Shown here: positions 52,711 to 61,386 of the stretch, in pieces
Position numbering within the stretch: the stretch's first letter is position 1
Layout of the letters: each line of letters opens with the position of its first letter
Assembly: GCF_041080655.1 (NCBI RefSeq)
Contig: NZ_CP163525.1
Location: 3,286,001-3,350,000, forward strand
Direction: 5' to 3'
Length of the DNA stretch: 64,000 bases
Source of the DNA: Streptomyces sp. CG4
GTDB lineage: Bacteria; Actinomycetota; Actinomycetes; Streptomycetales; Streptomycetaceae
Notes under the pieces: generated by a model
Database searches by the model: none
What the model saw: only the letters and a program-made list of their open reading frames with translations
Told to the model about the DNA's origin: nothing
Program-made: the position numbers and the translations under genes

Positions 52711-53910
52711 TCAAATCGGCTTCCGATGTGTTGAGTTGAGCACGGTACCGGTCAGCCGATGTGCGATGTGGCGGATGAGCCGTTCCAGGTCGGCGCAGTA
52801 GACACTGGGGTGCCGGAACCCGGTCCCAGGAGCGTACCGGTGCACATAGTTCCCGCCACCGCACACCTTCCCCACGGGACAGCTCAGACACTCGTCGGCG
52901 AGCGCCCGCTCGCGCAACTGGCGTGCGGCGATGCCGGGGTGGCGAAGGGCGTCGTCGAAGGAGTGCCGGTGGACGTCCAGCCCGGTTTCGGATGCTCCCT
53001 CGTACGCCGACCTGAGGGCGTCGACCTGCTCGATGGCACCGTCGGTCTCCACGACGACGGCCGCCATGGGGGACAGTCCCACGGCCTCGGCGCGGCTGGG
53101 AGCGCCGAGGAGGAGAGCGGCGATCTCCTGGAACAGACGGATGCGGACGGGGACTTCGGTGCGGTTCATGTCCCACCAGGCGTCGAAGACGACGGTGAGC
53201 CAGTCGCCGTAGGGGGTGGGGGCGGGGCGGCACCGTCCCGGGGACCGGCCGTATGTGCCCCAGTTGGCGTGCGGGAGGAGGAAGTCGACCCCGGGCGGGC
53301 GGAGTTGGAGCAGGGAGCCGTAGACGTCGAGCGGATCGGCGGCCAGGTCGATCGTGCAGAGGATTCCGGCGTACGACTCCGGGTGCTCCGCGAGGCGTAG
53401 CGCTGCCGCGCGGGCGGCGGGCCAGGCGGGCCGGCCGGCGCGGTCGACGCGGCGGGCGTTGTGCGCCGGGCCGCCCCCGTCGAGGCTGAGGCCGACACGG
53501 ATCCCGGCGTCGGCGAGACGGCCGAGGGTCCTGGCCGTCAGCCGTGTGCCGTTCGTCTGGACGGTGGCGGTGACCTGGCAGTCGACGGCCTCGCGGACCG
53601 CGTCGGCGTAGGCGAGGACCGGGTCGGGCCCGGTGAGGAGGGGTTCGCCGCCGTGCAGTTCGATGCGGATGGCGTCGAGGCGGTGGGTGCGGACATGCTC
53701 GGCGATGCGGTGGGCCGTACGGCGCATGGTGCGGGCGGAGGCGCTGCGTGGGCGGTCGCGCCAGCCGTGGTCGGGGCCCTGGTAGAGGTAGCAGTAGGTG
53801 CAGTCGAGATTGCAGCGGCCGTGCACCTTCAGCACGAACTGCCGGAACGGCACGGGCTCGTGGCCGCGGGTGTCCAAGGTGTCGTACGGCCATGCCGGGT
53901 GGGTCCTCAT
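52711..53910 (-). CDS. fxsB: FxsB-like radical SAM/SPASM peptide maturase
   Basis: Predicted to install a cyclophane crosslink in the peptide encoded immediately upstream. It has 399 residues. The radical SAM cluster motif is Cys33, Cys37 and Cys40 in GRCNLDCTYCYLY, followed by HGGEPLL (86-92) and SLDGGGP in the barrel. The C-terminal SPASM-like region has Cys341, Cys344, Cys350 and Cys372 (ECLSCPVGKVCGGGNYVHRY, VYCADLERL), the hallmark of FxsB-family enzymes. The ATG overlaps the precursor stop (ATGA), so peptide and enzyme are translationally coupled. The family assignment is strong; the exact bond formed is inference. Confidence 0.92.
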   Translation of the reverse strand: MRTHPAWPYDTLDTRGHEPVPFRQFVLKVHGRCNLDCTYCYLYQGPDHGWRDRPRSASARTMRRTAHRIAEHVRTHRLDAIRIELHGGEPLLTGPDPVLAYADAVREAVDCQVTATVQTNGTRLTARTLGRLADAGIRVGLSLDGGGPAHNARRVDRAGRPAWPAARAAALRLAEHPESYAGILCTIDLAADPLDVYGSLLQLRPPGVDFLLPHANWGTYGRSPGRCRPAPTPYGDWLTVVFDAWWDMNRTEVPVRIRLFQEIAALLLGAPSRAEAVGLSPMAAVVVETDGAIEQVDALRSAYEGASETGLDVHRHSFDDALRHPGIAARQLRERALADECLSCPVGKVCGGGNYVHRYAPGTGFRHPSVYCADLERLIRHIAHRLTGTVLNSTHRKPI

Positions 53911-54071
53911 GGCGCGTCCTCGTAGTGGGCGACGACGACGGGCTCCCCCTCTCGTGCCCGCTCGCGTTCCCGGAGTTCGGCGAGGATCGCGGCCAGTACC
54001 GGGTGGTCGGTGTGGTCGGGCGGGGCGATCTCCGGGAGGGGTATGTGGGTGTCGTCGATGGGGAGGGTCAC
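53907..54071 (-). CDS. RiPP precursor peptide, YxDxx-COOH variant of FxsA
   Basis: A 54-residue peptide starting at GTG 54071, which overlaps the stop of the large upstream gene (GTGA), and ending at a TGA that overlaps the radical SAM start (ATGA). The leader holds a helix, PVLAAILAELRERERAREGE, and the end reads PVVVAHYEDAP. Counting back from the C-terminus, Tyr50-Glu51-Asp52-Ala53-Pro54 fits the FxSxx-COOH core with Phe replaced by Tyr and Ser by Asp. The neighbouring FxsB-like maturase would then join the Tyr ring to Asp. There is no signal peptide and no second copy. Being a real gene is well supported by double coupling; the modification is predicted. Confidence 0.8.
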   Translation of the reverse strand: MTLPIDDTHIPLPEIAPPDHTDHPVLAAILAELRERERAREGEPVVVAHYEDAP

Positions 54072-57000
54072 TCGGTGGCCGTTTCGGGGGACGGGCGGGA
54101 GGGGCGCTGCTGGGTGTCGCCGGCACTCGCGGGGTTGGTCAGACGTCGGGCAGCTTCGTAGTCGCTCCGGGCCGTGGCGGGTCTCCCCTGCCGCTCCCGT
54201 GCTCGGGCACGTCCCCTGAGGGCCTCGGCCATCAGTGCGTCGTCGCCCGCCTCCTCGGCGTACTCGACGGCCTTGCCGAAGCAGTCGATCGCCCCGTGCA
54301 GGTGGGTGACCGCCTCGGTGCGCTCGTACAGCGCCAGCATCAGGTTCGCGCGGCTGATCCAGCACTCGGCGAGGAGCACCGGGTCGTCGGAACCGCGCAC
54401 GGCCTCGCCGAGCAGCCAGTCGGCCTCGTACAGCTCGGTCAGTACGCCGGTCCTTTGGTAGCGCGTGCTGTACGCGTCGGCCAGACTCCGGCGCCGCATG
54501 GGCAGCCGGGGATCGTCGGGCAGGGAAAGCTCGACCGCGCGGCGCAGCACGAGGACGGCCCGGGCGAGGTCATCCGGCTCCTCCGCCCGTCCGAACCGTT
54601 CGAACAGGGCACGACCGAGCTCGTCCATCGTCTCCGGCCGCCGGGGGTCGTCCATGCCGAGCTGCGATCCGGCCTGCGACCACGCGTCGACAGCGCGGTC
54701 CAGCTGGGCCGGATCGCCGGAGCGGTCGTAGCGGTCGCGGTGGATCCCCGCGGCCCACGCGTGGCACGCGAACCTGAGCTCCTTGTCGTCGCCCGCGGCC
54801 CGCAAGGCCTCGTCCACCCCGTACAACCGGCCGTCCTCGCTCCCGGGGCGCCAGATCTCCATGACGGCCGCCACGTCCAGCCAGACCCGGCAGGCCACCG
54901 CGTCCGGCGCGGACTCGTGGCCGGTCGCCACGACGAGGTCACCACTGGCCCACTCGGCCCAGTACTCGGCACGCCTCCGGTCGGGGGCGGACCGGGCGAC
55001 CGGCCCCTTCCCCGCGTACTGCCGGGCCAGGTCCAGCCGCAACCGCCCCCGCACGACGAACACGTCCGAGCCCAGCCACAGTTCCGCCGCGTCGATGGCC
55101 CGCTCCAGGTGACGGACGTACCAGTACTCGGCGTCGATCCCCTCGTCCGGTCCCAGCTCCGCCATGGCCCGCCGCACGCCTGTCAGCGCGTCCGCGAGGA
55201 CGCTGCGTCGCTGCGAGAACGCGTCCGTCGCGTCCACACCCGCCACGAGGCTCGCCTCGGCCACGTACAGCAACACGCGCAGAGCTCGCTCCCCGGCCCG
55301 CCGCGGCTCCTGACGGGCCCACTCCCGCAGGCTCTCCGGGATACCGTCGAAGTCGACCCCCGCGTACCGCACTTCCTGCGCCTGCGCCCAGCACACCAGG
55401 CCCCGGACGAGTCGCCCGGAGTCGGACGAAGCGTGCTCGACCGCCTCCCACGCCTCCCTGAGGTCGTCCCCCACGCGCCGCACCCGCCACCGGGTGAGCA
55501 GCGCGTCGGCCAGGTCCTCCAGGGCGGAGTCCCGCTCCGTGTCCGGCCGGTCGTCGGTCGCCGCCATCCCGAAGTACCCCACCGCCGCGTCGAGTTCCCG
55601 GGTGAGGCCCTCCTCGTGGAACCGGGCCAGCGCCCGCCGCCCCAGCTCCAGCAGCTCCCCGGGCGTCTGCCCGGCCGCCGCGGCCACCGGCACCGGCCGC
55701 AGCCGCGCCCCCAGATCCCGCAGCACCTCCGCCGACACCTCGGCGAACGCCCGCAGCCCGGCCGGTTCCCGCTCCTCCGCGCCGGCCGGCAGCTCCCCGT
55801 CCGGCGGCACCGCTCCCCGCAGAAACGCCCCGGCCAGCGCGGGGAAGTTCCGCGCACTTCGCCCGAACTTCCGTTCCACGTACGCGGAGCAGTGCTTGAA
55901 GAGCAGCTCCGCCTCGTCCAGGGACAGCCGCGAGCGCAGCTCGGACGCGACATCCGGCAGGAAGTCGTAGCGCACGGCCCGCGGATCGTCCGCGTCCTCC
56001 CGCCGCCGCAGCAGCCCGCTCAACAACACCTCGGAGAGGACGTCAGGACCGCTCCCGGCGAGCATCGCGTGCTGCACCAGCTGCATCACCGGCAGATACA
56101 GCGGCACCGCCGACAGATACACCGCCAGCCGCCGCGCCTCGGAGGACGCCTGCCGCCAGAACGCGCGGACCCGCTCCTCCCCGCTGCGCTCCTCGGCCGC
56201 CCGCACGGGCGCCCCGGACGCCGGGTGATCGGCCCGCACCCACCCGGCCGCGGCGGCCAGCGACTGTCCCGTGGCACCGGACACCAGCCGCGCCCAGCCC
56301 TCCACCGACTCCCGGCGGGGCGCCAGCACCGGCACCGGCAGCGCCCCGGCCGGCGCGGGCCCCCGGTCGGGCAGGAACCGCAGCGACCCGGCGGGCCCCT
56401 CCTGCCGCCGCAACAGCCCACGCCGCGCGGGCAGATGCGTGCGCAGCCACATCCGCTGCGGCAACGGCTGTACGACGGCCACGGGCGCCGTGGCCGCCCA
56501 GCGGTGCAGCAGCCGCTGCACCCGGCCGCTGCGCCACATCGGCCCGGCGCAGTCGCTGAGGACCAGCGTGACGCGCCGCCCCGTCGGATCGCTGAGCTGC
56601 TCCGGTGCGGAGAGCGGGACACCCGGCTCCGGGGCGACCGCACAGCCGGGCAGTCCGCCGGGCGCCTCGTGCAGATAGCGCACCTGCACCTCGCGGAAGG
56701 CGCCGGCGCGGGCGCAGACCTGGCGCAGTTCGTCGAGGGCCTGCTGCCAGACGGCCGTCGAGGTGGAGACGTCCATCAGGAGGAGCAGGCGGGCCTCCCG
56801 GCGCCGGTCGGTGCGCAGGACGGGCAGGACGAGCCCGGACTCGGCGGCGCGTTCCGCGGTGGCCTGCTCGTCGAGCGTGCGCGGAACCGGCCGTACCGGC
56901 GCGCGGTAGCGCTGGAGGGGCCGTAACCCCCGTTGCAGCGCGAGGGGTTCGGGCAGCGCGGGTGCGGCGGGGACGCGGACCGGGGTCATCCGGGTGTCGG

Positions 57001-57316
57001 TGCCGTCGCCGCCCGGACCGGGGGCGAACAGGCGGGCGTGGTCGGGCGGCCGGGGCGCCTCGTCCTCGGTGGGCAGGGGAAGGGACCGCGGTGGGCGCGG
57101 GGACGGCGGGCCCGTGGCCCCGGACGGTTCCGGGCCCACGGAGGGTACGGGGCCGGGCCGGGCGGGTTGTCCCGCGGGCAGCCAGCGCGCCAGCCACAGC
57201 GCGTCGGCCAGCTCCTCGACCCCGGGCGCGATCCCCGCGTCCCGCAGACGCGCGACCAGCGCCGTGAGCACCGGGCTCACGCCGCTCGTCGGACCACCGG
57301 GAGCGCGGGAGGTCAT
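54068..57316 (-). CDS. SAV_2336-type vWA protein of MoxR-vWA ternary system
   Basis: A 1082-residue protein. Residues 12-50 (VSPVLTALVARLRDAGIAPG, EELADALWLARWL) match the SAV_2336 N-terminal domain. After a Pro-rich linker a von Willebrand A-like domain begins near 175, with the metal-site DxSxS at Asp182-Ser186 (LLLLMDVSTSTAVW). A helical region follows (about 390-500, YDFLPDVASELRSRLSLDEA), then an alpha-solenoid of TPR-like repeats to about 1040. MoxR-vWA pairs act as chaperone-like remodelling machines. The start lies 3 bases after the MoxR stop, and the stop overlaps the peptide gene, joining the conflict module to the RiPP module. Confidence 0.82.
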   Translation of the reverse strand: MTSRAPGGPTSGVSPVLTALVARLRDAGIAPGVEELADALWLARWLPAGQPARPGPVPSVGPEPSGATGPPSPRPPRSLPLPTEDEAPRPPDHARLFAPGPGGDGTDTRMTPVRVPAAPALPEPLALQRGLRPLQRYRAPVRPVPRTLDEQATAERAAESGLVLPVLRTDRRREARLLLLMDVSTSTAVWQQALDELRQVCARAGAFREVQVRYLHEAPGGLPGCAVAPEPGVPLSAPEQLSDPTGRRVTLVLSDCAGPMWRSGRVQRLLHRWAATAPVAVVQPLPQRMWLRTHLPARRGLLRRQEGPAGSLRFLPDRGPAPAGALPVPVLAPRRESVEGWARLVSGATGQSLAAAAGWVRADHPASGAPVRAAEERSGEERVRAFWRQASSEARRLAVYLSAVPLYLPVMQLVQHAMLAGSGPDVLSEVLLSGLLRRREDADDPRAVRYDFLPDVASELRSRLSLDEAELLFKHCSAYVERKFGRSARNFPALAGAFLRGAVPPDGELPAGAEEREPAGLRAFAEVSAEVLRDLGARLRPVPVAAAAGQTPGELLELGRRALARFHEEGLTRELDAAVGYFGMAATDDRPDTERDSALEDLADALLTRWRVRRVGDDLREAWEAVEHASSDSGRLVRGLVCWAQAQEVRYAGVDFDGIPESLREWARQEPRRAGERALRVLLYVAEASLVAGVDATDAFSQRRSVLADALTGVRRAMAELGPDEGIDAEYWYVRHLERAIDAAELWLGSDVFVVRGRLRLDLARQYAGKGPVARSAPDRRRAEYWAEWASGDLVVATGHESAPDAVACRVWLDVAAVMEIWRPGSEDGRLYGVDEALRAAGDDKELRFACHAWAAGIHRDRYDRSGDPAQLDRAVDAWSQAGSQLGMDDPRRPETMDELGRALFERFGRAEEPDDLARAVLVLRRAVELSLPDDPRLPMRRRSLADAYSTRYQRTGVLTELYEADWLLGEAVRGSDDPVLLAECWISRANLMLALYERTEAVTHLHGAIDCFGKAVEYAEEAGDDALMAEALRGRARARERQGRPATARSDYEAARRLTNPASAGDTQQRPSRPSPETATE

Positions 57317-57319
57317 GGG

Positions 57320-58318
57320 TCAGCGCGGTCCTCGGTCGAGGGGCTGCATCAGCAGCTCCGAGATCTCCGTGCGCCGCTGACCTGTCTCCCGGGCAGCGTG
57401 CTGGGCGAGGAAGATGGCGTTGAGGAGCTGGTCGGTGGGGCGCAGCGCGCCGTCCGCCTCGGCCTGGGTGAACCGGTCGACGAGATCGTGGTTGGCGTCG
57501 TAGGCACCCTGGCCGAAGTGGGCCTGGACGAGGGCGGCGAGGCGCTCGTCGCGCGGGGCCTTCAGGTCGAGCGGGATGCAGCGGCGCAGCAGGGCGGCGG
57601 GGAACTCGCGCTCGCGGTTGCTGGTCATGATGACGAACGGGAAGGCCCGGCAGTGCACCTGCCCGTCCGTCACCGTGACCCGGCGGCCGTCGTCGGTGAG
57701 GACCCGCACCTCGGGGGTGCGGTCGGCGATGCGCTGCAGCTCGGGGATGGCGAAGCGGCCCTCCTCCAGGACGTTCAGCAGGTCGTTCGGCAGGTCGATG
57801 TCGCTCTTGTCGAGCTCGTCGATGAGCAGCACCCGGGGTTTGTCGGCGGCGAGCAGCGCGGTGCCGAGCGGGCCGAGCTTGATGTACCGGCCGATGTCCT
57901 GGGCGGTGACCTCGCCGGGGAGCTGGGCGTCCTGGAGGCGGCCGATGGCGTCGTAGGTGTAGAGGCCGTCGCGCAGTTCGCTGCGGCTGACGATCGGCCA
58001 CTCCAGGACGCGGCCGAGATCGAGTTCGTAGGCGACGGAGTGGGCGAGCGTGGACTTGCCGACGCCGGGCTCTCCGGTGACGAGCAGGGGGCGCCGCAGG
58101 TACAGGGCCGCGTTGACGAGTTCGAGGGCGTCGGGGTCCTGGACGGGCAACGGGACGCTGCGCTCGCCGAGTCTGCGGTGGGTGGCGGAGTCGAGCGCCG
58201 GGACCTCGTAGTCGACGGCCGGCGCGTCGAACTTCCGCCAGGGCGGCGGTTCCGGCAGCGCGTCGATCCTGGCCGGATCCGGCTGCCCGATGCCCTGGTA
58301 GACGAACCACTCGCTCAT
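57320..58318 (-). CDS. MoxR-type AAA+ ATPase
   Basis: A 332-residue AAA+ ATPase. Walker A is VTGEPGVGKST (80-90), Walker B VLLIDELDKSD, sensor 1 VIMTSNREREFPAALLRRC with the arginine finger, and the lid contains TDQLLNAIFLAQHA. This matches the MoxR class that partners vWA proteins and VMAP proteases in ternary conflict systems. The ATG at 58318 follows GAGGAG; the longer frame has no site. A 136-base gap separates it from the protease gene upstream and might contain an internal promoter, though none is obvious. Confidence 0.92.
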   Translation of the reverse strand: MSEWFVYQGIGQPDPARIDALPEPPPWRKFDAPAVDYEVPALDSATHRRLGERSVPLPVQDPDALELVNAALYLRRPLLVTGEPGVGKSTLAHSVAYELDLGRVLEWPIVSRSELRDGLYTYDAIGRLQDAQLPGEVTAQDIGRYIKLGPLGTALLAADKPRVLLIDELDKSDIDLPNDLLNVLEEGRFAIPELQRIADRTPEVRVLTDDGRRVTVTDGQVHCRAFPFVIMTSNREREFPAALLRRCIPLDLKAPRDERLAALVQAHFGQGAYDANHDLVDRFTQAEADGALRPTDQLLNAIFLAQHAARETGQRRTEISELLMQPLDRGPR

Positions 58319-58454
58319 GCTGTGCTCCTCGCCGACGGTCGGTGGTGGTCCACGTCCTGGCCGGCGGGGGCGTCGTGCGCCCGCAACGGGCCCCTGGGAA
58401 CATACCCGCAACAGCCCTGGTACACAGGTGGTTTCGGCCAGCCTTCGAGGGTGT

Positions 58455-60419
58455 TCACGGCGCGTCCACCGGGTCGGTCTCCTCGCCGGGCAGGGGCCGG
58501 CGGGGGTCGTCGTAGAGCAGGGCGAGCGGTTCGGCCCAGGCGCTTTCGGGGCGCTGTTCGCTGATGTCCTGGCGGACGAGCCGCAGCCGGTCGGGGAGTT
58601 CTGCCAGCGAGCCGAGCGTCTCCAGAAACGCCTCCACGCGCGCGTGCAGGGTGTCGCACTCCGGCAGATGGGCGCCGCGCTCCGGGTGCGGGCCGATGTG
58701 CCACAGCGCGACGGCGTGGCCGCTGTGCAGCGCGTGCTGCATGGCGACGCGCCCGGGTCCCTGTCCGGCCGGACGGCACATCACGGGGATGCGGTCGCGC
58801 CCGGCGCCCCGGTAGCCGGAGGGGTCCACCGCGCCCGGCGGGGGCATGCGCCAGCCCTGGAAGCGGTGCCCGGCCGCCATGCCCTGCCAGCGGTCGAGCC
58901 AGAGATTGTCCGGATCTCCCCGGCGCTCGAGGGCGCGCAGCACCAGCCGGCGGCGCGCACCCAGGTGCCCGGGGTCGTACAGCGCGGCGATGTCCGCGAA
59001 CCGCCAGCGGTGCACGGCGGTGTCGAAGTGCTCGGCGGGCAGGGCGACTTCGAGCGGCACGGGGTGGCCCTCGCGGTCCTTGGACTCCAGCAGGGCGCCG
59101 AGCGGGACACGGAGCGCCTGGACGAGTTCGTCGGGCCGGTAGCCGTGCACCGAGGAGTCGGTCTCGTGCACCTCGGGCAGGCCGTCGCCGTCGTCGTACC
59201 AGATCTGCCAGAAGAACCGGACGGGCTGCGCGCCGATCACCGGGTCGAGCAGCAGGGCCACCACGGAGCCCTCGCCGGGGCCGGGGTAGGAGATCACGAC
59301 GCGTTCGGGGCCGTGGTCCTCGGCGGGCGGTTTCAGCTCGTCGGGGAGGGTGGCGTCGCGGACCATGGCGTGGAAGTGCCGGCGGGTGTCGTGCCGCAGC
59401 CGTTTGGTGATCCAGCCGGCGAGCAGGGGGCTGCCGGCGTCGCGCGCGCACGCGTGGGCCTCCACGAGCCTGAGGAAGCGCAGGAAGACGAGCGGGTCGA
59501 GCGGGGTGGTGCCCTCGTACAGCAGGCCGTGGCCGTCGCGCCAGGTGCGCAGTTCGGGGGTGGTGCCGGGCCACTGGTTGCCGCTGCGGGCCTCCTTGGC
59601 GATGAGCTTGACGGTGGGCTCGTCGGGCGGGTGCGGCAGGGCGGCGAGCAGGGCGAGCGCCTTGCGGCGGTCGCGCGGCGTCCAGACCGTGTCCGAGCCG
59701 GCCGCCGGGCCGCACTGCAGGTCGATCCAGTTGTCCCCGGTCTCCGCGACCGGCTCCTCGCCGTGCCAGCGGTCGTGGGCGGTCATCACCTCGCGGTACG
59801 TCTCCCCGAACCGGCGCAGCGCGGCGATCGCCACGGCCTTGCCGCCTTCCGTCGGGGTGCCGTCCCTGGTCGTGCGCCGCGACTTGATGAGTCCTACGAC
59901 CGCACCCGTCTCGGGGTCGAGCAGCGGACCGCCCGACATGCCGCTCGGGAAGTCGACGTCGGGCTTGATGATCAGCCCGTACGTGTCCTCGTGGCCGTTG
60001 ATCTCGGCGTCCACGATGCGGAAGTGGGCCTCGGGCGGCACCGGGTAGTAGCCGCAGGCCTTGAGGGCGCCGGAGTGGCGGGCGGCCCGGTCGGTGAGCC
60101 ACACGCACTCGTGCGGGCACTCGTCGGTCAGCCGGACCAGCGCCAGGTCCTCGGCCAGCGGGACCTTGGGGTTGCGCGGGTCGGTGAGCAGCCACCGGGC
60201 GAGGCGGGCCTCGGCGTCGACGCCCTCGCCGCGCACCCGGAAGGCGGCCTGGCGGTCCGCCGCGAGGTGCGGGCGCAGCACATGGGCGGCGGTGAGCACC
60301 CAGCCGGGCGCGACGAAGAAGCCGCTGCCCCACAAGGGGCCGTCCTTCCCGGCGGCGGGAAGCAGCTGGACGGTGGCGGCCCGGACGAGGTCGAAGAGAC
60401 GGTCCTCGCGCTCGCTCAT
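58455..60419 (-). CDS. trypsin-like protease with VMAP-type C-terminal region
   Basis: A 654-residue protein. Residues about 1-215 are a trypsin fold with catalytic triad His46 (LTAAHVL), Asp91 (AEDLALVRL) and Ser162 (SGMSGGPLL). A helical middle part (about 250-360) precedes a C-terminal domain (RVVISYPGPGEGSVVALLLD, RFADIAALYDPGHLG) as in vWA-MoxR-associated proteins (VMAP). There is no signal peptide, so it acts in the cytoplasm. Its ATG overlaps the Trypco1 stop by 4 bases. In the published model of such systems the protease is held in check until a signal triggers the ATPase. Its specificity here is unknown. Confidence 0.85.
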   Translation of the reverse strand: MSEREDRLFDLVRAATVQLLPAAGKDGPLWGSGFFVAPGWVLTAAHVLRPHLAADRQAAFRVRGEGVDAEARLARWLLTDPRNPKVPLAEDLALVRLTDECPHECVWLTDRAARHSGALKACGYYPVPPEAHFRIVDAEINGHEDTYGLIIKPDVDFPSGMSGGPLLDPETGAVVGLIKSRRTTRDGTPTEGGKAVAIAALRRFGETYREVMTAHDRWHGEEPVAETGDNWIDLQCGPAAGSDTVWTPRDRRKALALLAALPHPPDEPTVKLIAKEARSGNQWPGTTPELRTWRDGHGLLYEGTTPLDPLVFLRFLRLVEAHACARDAGSPLLAGWITKRLRHDTRRHFHAMVRDATLPDELKPPAEDHGPERVVISYPGPGEGSVVALLLDPVIGAQPVRFFWQIWYDDGDGLPEVHETDSSVHGYRPDELVQALRVPLGALLESKDREGHPVPLEVALPAEHFDTAVHRWRFADIAALYDPGHLGARRRLVLRALERRGDPDNLWLDRWQGMAAGHRFQGWRMPPPGAVDPSGYRGAGRDRIPVMCRPAGQGPGRVAMQHALHSGHAVALWHIGPHPERGAHLPECDTLHARVEAFLETLGSLAELPDRLRLVRQDISEQRPESAWAEPLALLYDDPRRPLPGEETDPVDAP

Positions 60420-60772
60420 GCGCCCACCGCTCTCCCCTCGCCCTCCTCCGTGGTGCCCCGGTCGAACTGCCAGGTGAGGGTGACCTCCAGGGACGCCTTG
60501 GCCTCCCCGCGGGCGAGCACGGCGACGGCCACGCCCTCCTTGGCGGTCAGTTCCACGCCGAAGGTGATGGCGGCCTCGTGCGGCTTGGCCGCGCGGGCGG
60601 CGTCGAGAACGGTGCCGCCGACAGCCCTGATCAGTTCCTGGAGCTGTTCGACCTTGGCGACGGCGGCCTCGGTGAAGCCGACGTCCTCCTGGTCCCCGTA
60701 GGCCTCCCCCGCGCCGATCCGGGCGGTGACCACCGTGCCGTCCGGCAGCTCGATGTCCTGGATGTGACTCAT
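60416..60772 (-). CDS. Trypco1 (CU044_2847-family) trypsin-associated protein
   Basis: A 118-residue protein of the trypsin-co-occurring domain 1 group: IELPDGTVVTARIGAG at the start, a middle helix VGFTEAAVAKVEQLQELIRA, and the strands AAITFGVELTAKEGVAVAVL and SLEVTLTWQF. It typically precedes a trypsin-like gene, as here with a 4-base overlap, and may present or inhibit the protease. The ATG follows GGGGAGCGG. It is the first gene of the apparent operon that runs to 49690. Confidence 0.88.
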   Translation of the reverse strand: MSHIQDIELPDGTVVTARIGAGEAYGDQEDVGFTEAAVAKVEQLQELIRAVGGTVLDAARAAKPHEAAITFGVELTAKEGVAVAVLARGEAKASLEVTLTWQFDRGTTEEGEGRAVGA

Positions 60773-60955
60773 TCCGCTCCCCCCGCAGAGCCCTGGCCGT
60801 CAGGTCAACCGGCCCCCGACGACGCCCACTTGGACAGTGACGAGGCTAATACCCAGGTTGGTTGCAGAACTATGCGCCCGGCCTACTCGCCACCGCCTGG
60901 CCGGCTCACCGCCGCTCGGCTTGCGCGCCGCCTGGTCCGCTCGTCGTCGCCCGGG

Positions 60956-61135
60956 CTACTCGTCGTCCTCGTCGTCCAGCCGAGCCAGCCAGGTCGCCAG
61001 CCGCTCCACCGGCACCTCGAAGTCCGGGTTGAGATCGACGAACGTGCGCAGCTGCTCGGCGAGCCACTCGAAGGTGACCTCCTCCTCGCCGCGCCGCTTC
61101 TCCAGTTCCTCGATGCCACGGTCGGTGAAGTACAA
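60956..61135 (-). CDS. DUF6104 small protein (TTG start)
   Basis: A 59-residue protein read from TTG 61135, preceded by CAGGAG seven bases upstream. The sequence YFTDRGIEELEKRR, TFEWLAEQLRTFVDLNPDFE and VPVERLATWLARLDDEDDE is the compact helical DUF6104 pattern conserved in Streptomyces. It ends in a strongly acidic tail. The function is unknown. It lies 183 bases upstream of Trypco1 in the same direction but is a conserved stand-alone gene elsewhere, so it may not belong to the conflict operon. Confidence 0.85.
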   Translation of the reverse strand: MYFTDRGIEELEKRRGEEEVTFEWLAEQLRTFVDLNPDFEVPVERLATWLARLDDEDDE

Positions 61136-61301
61136 CGCTCACTCCTGATGGGGACGGATCTACTCCCCCAGGGTAGGCCGTGTCCCGCGGGGCAGGCCGT
61201 GTCCCGGTCGCGGGAGTGCGCGAGACCGATGCCGGCCCTGTCACGCGATGACGCCCGCCCTCTCACGCGAAGACGTCGGCCCTCTCACACGAACGGGTGT
61301 C

Positions 61302-61356
61302 TTGACTTCCGGCATCCACGATATATCGTGTTTGACACAGGACGCGATATGGCGTG
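61302..61356 (+). promoter_or_regulatory. palindromic candidate PadR operator and promoter
   Basis: The exact palindrome ACGATATATCGT lies at 61318-61329 and is followed by a related ACGCGATATGGCGTGT at 61341-61356. TTGACT (61302-61307) with TATCGT 16 bases on overlaps the palindrome, and a second -35-like TTGACA lies at 61332. The position 30-70 bases before the DUF4097/padR operon fits autorepression by the PadR protein. Confidence 0.5.
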
Positions 61357-61386
61357 TCGCGGCCGTGCCTGCCGAGGAGGTCCCCC

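Noticed and set aside
53907..54365. Longer 152-codon version of the precursor peptide gene
   Set aside because: The upstream part is only the antiphase end of the vWA gene. GTG 54071 overlaps its stop and gives a normal-size precursor.
53798..56926. A 1042-codon plus-strand frame opposite the radical SAM and vWA genes
   Set aside because: Pro/Gly/Arg-rich shadow of well-supported minus-strand genes.
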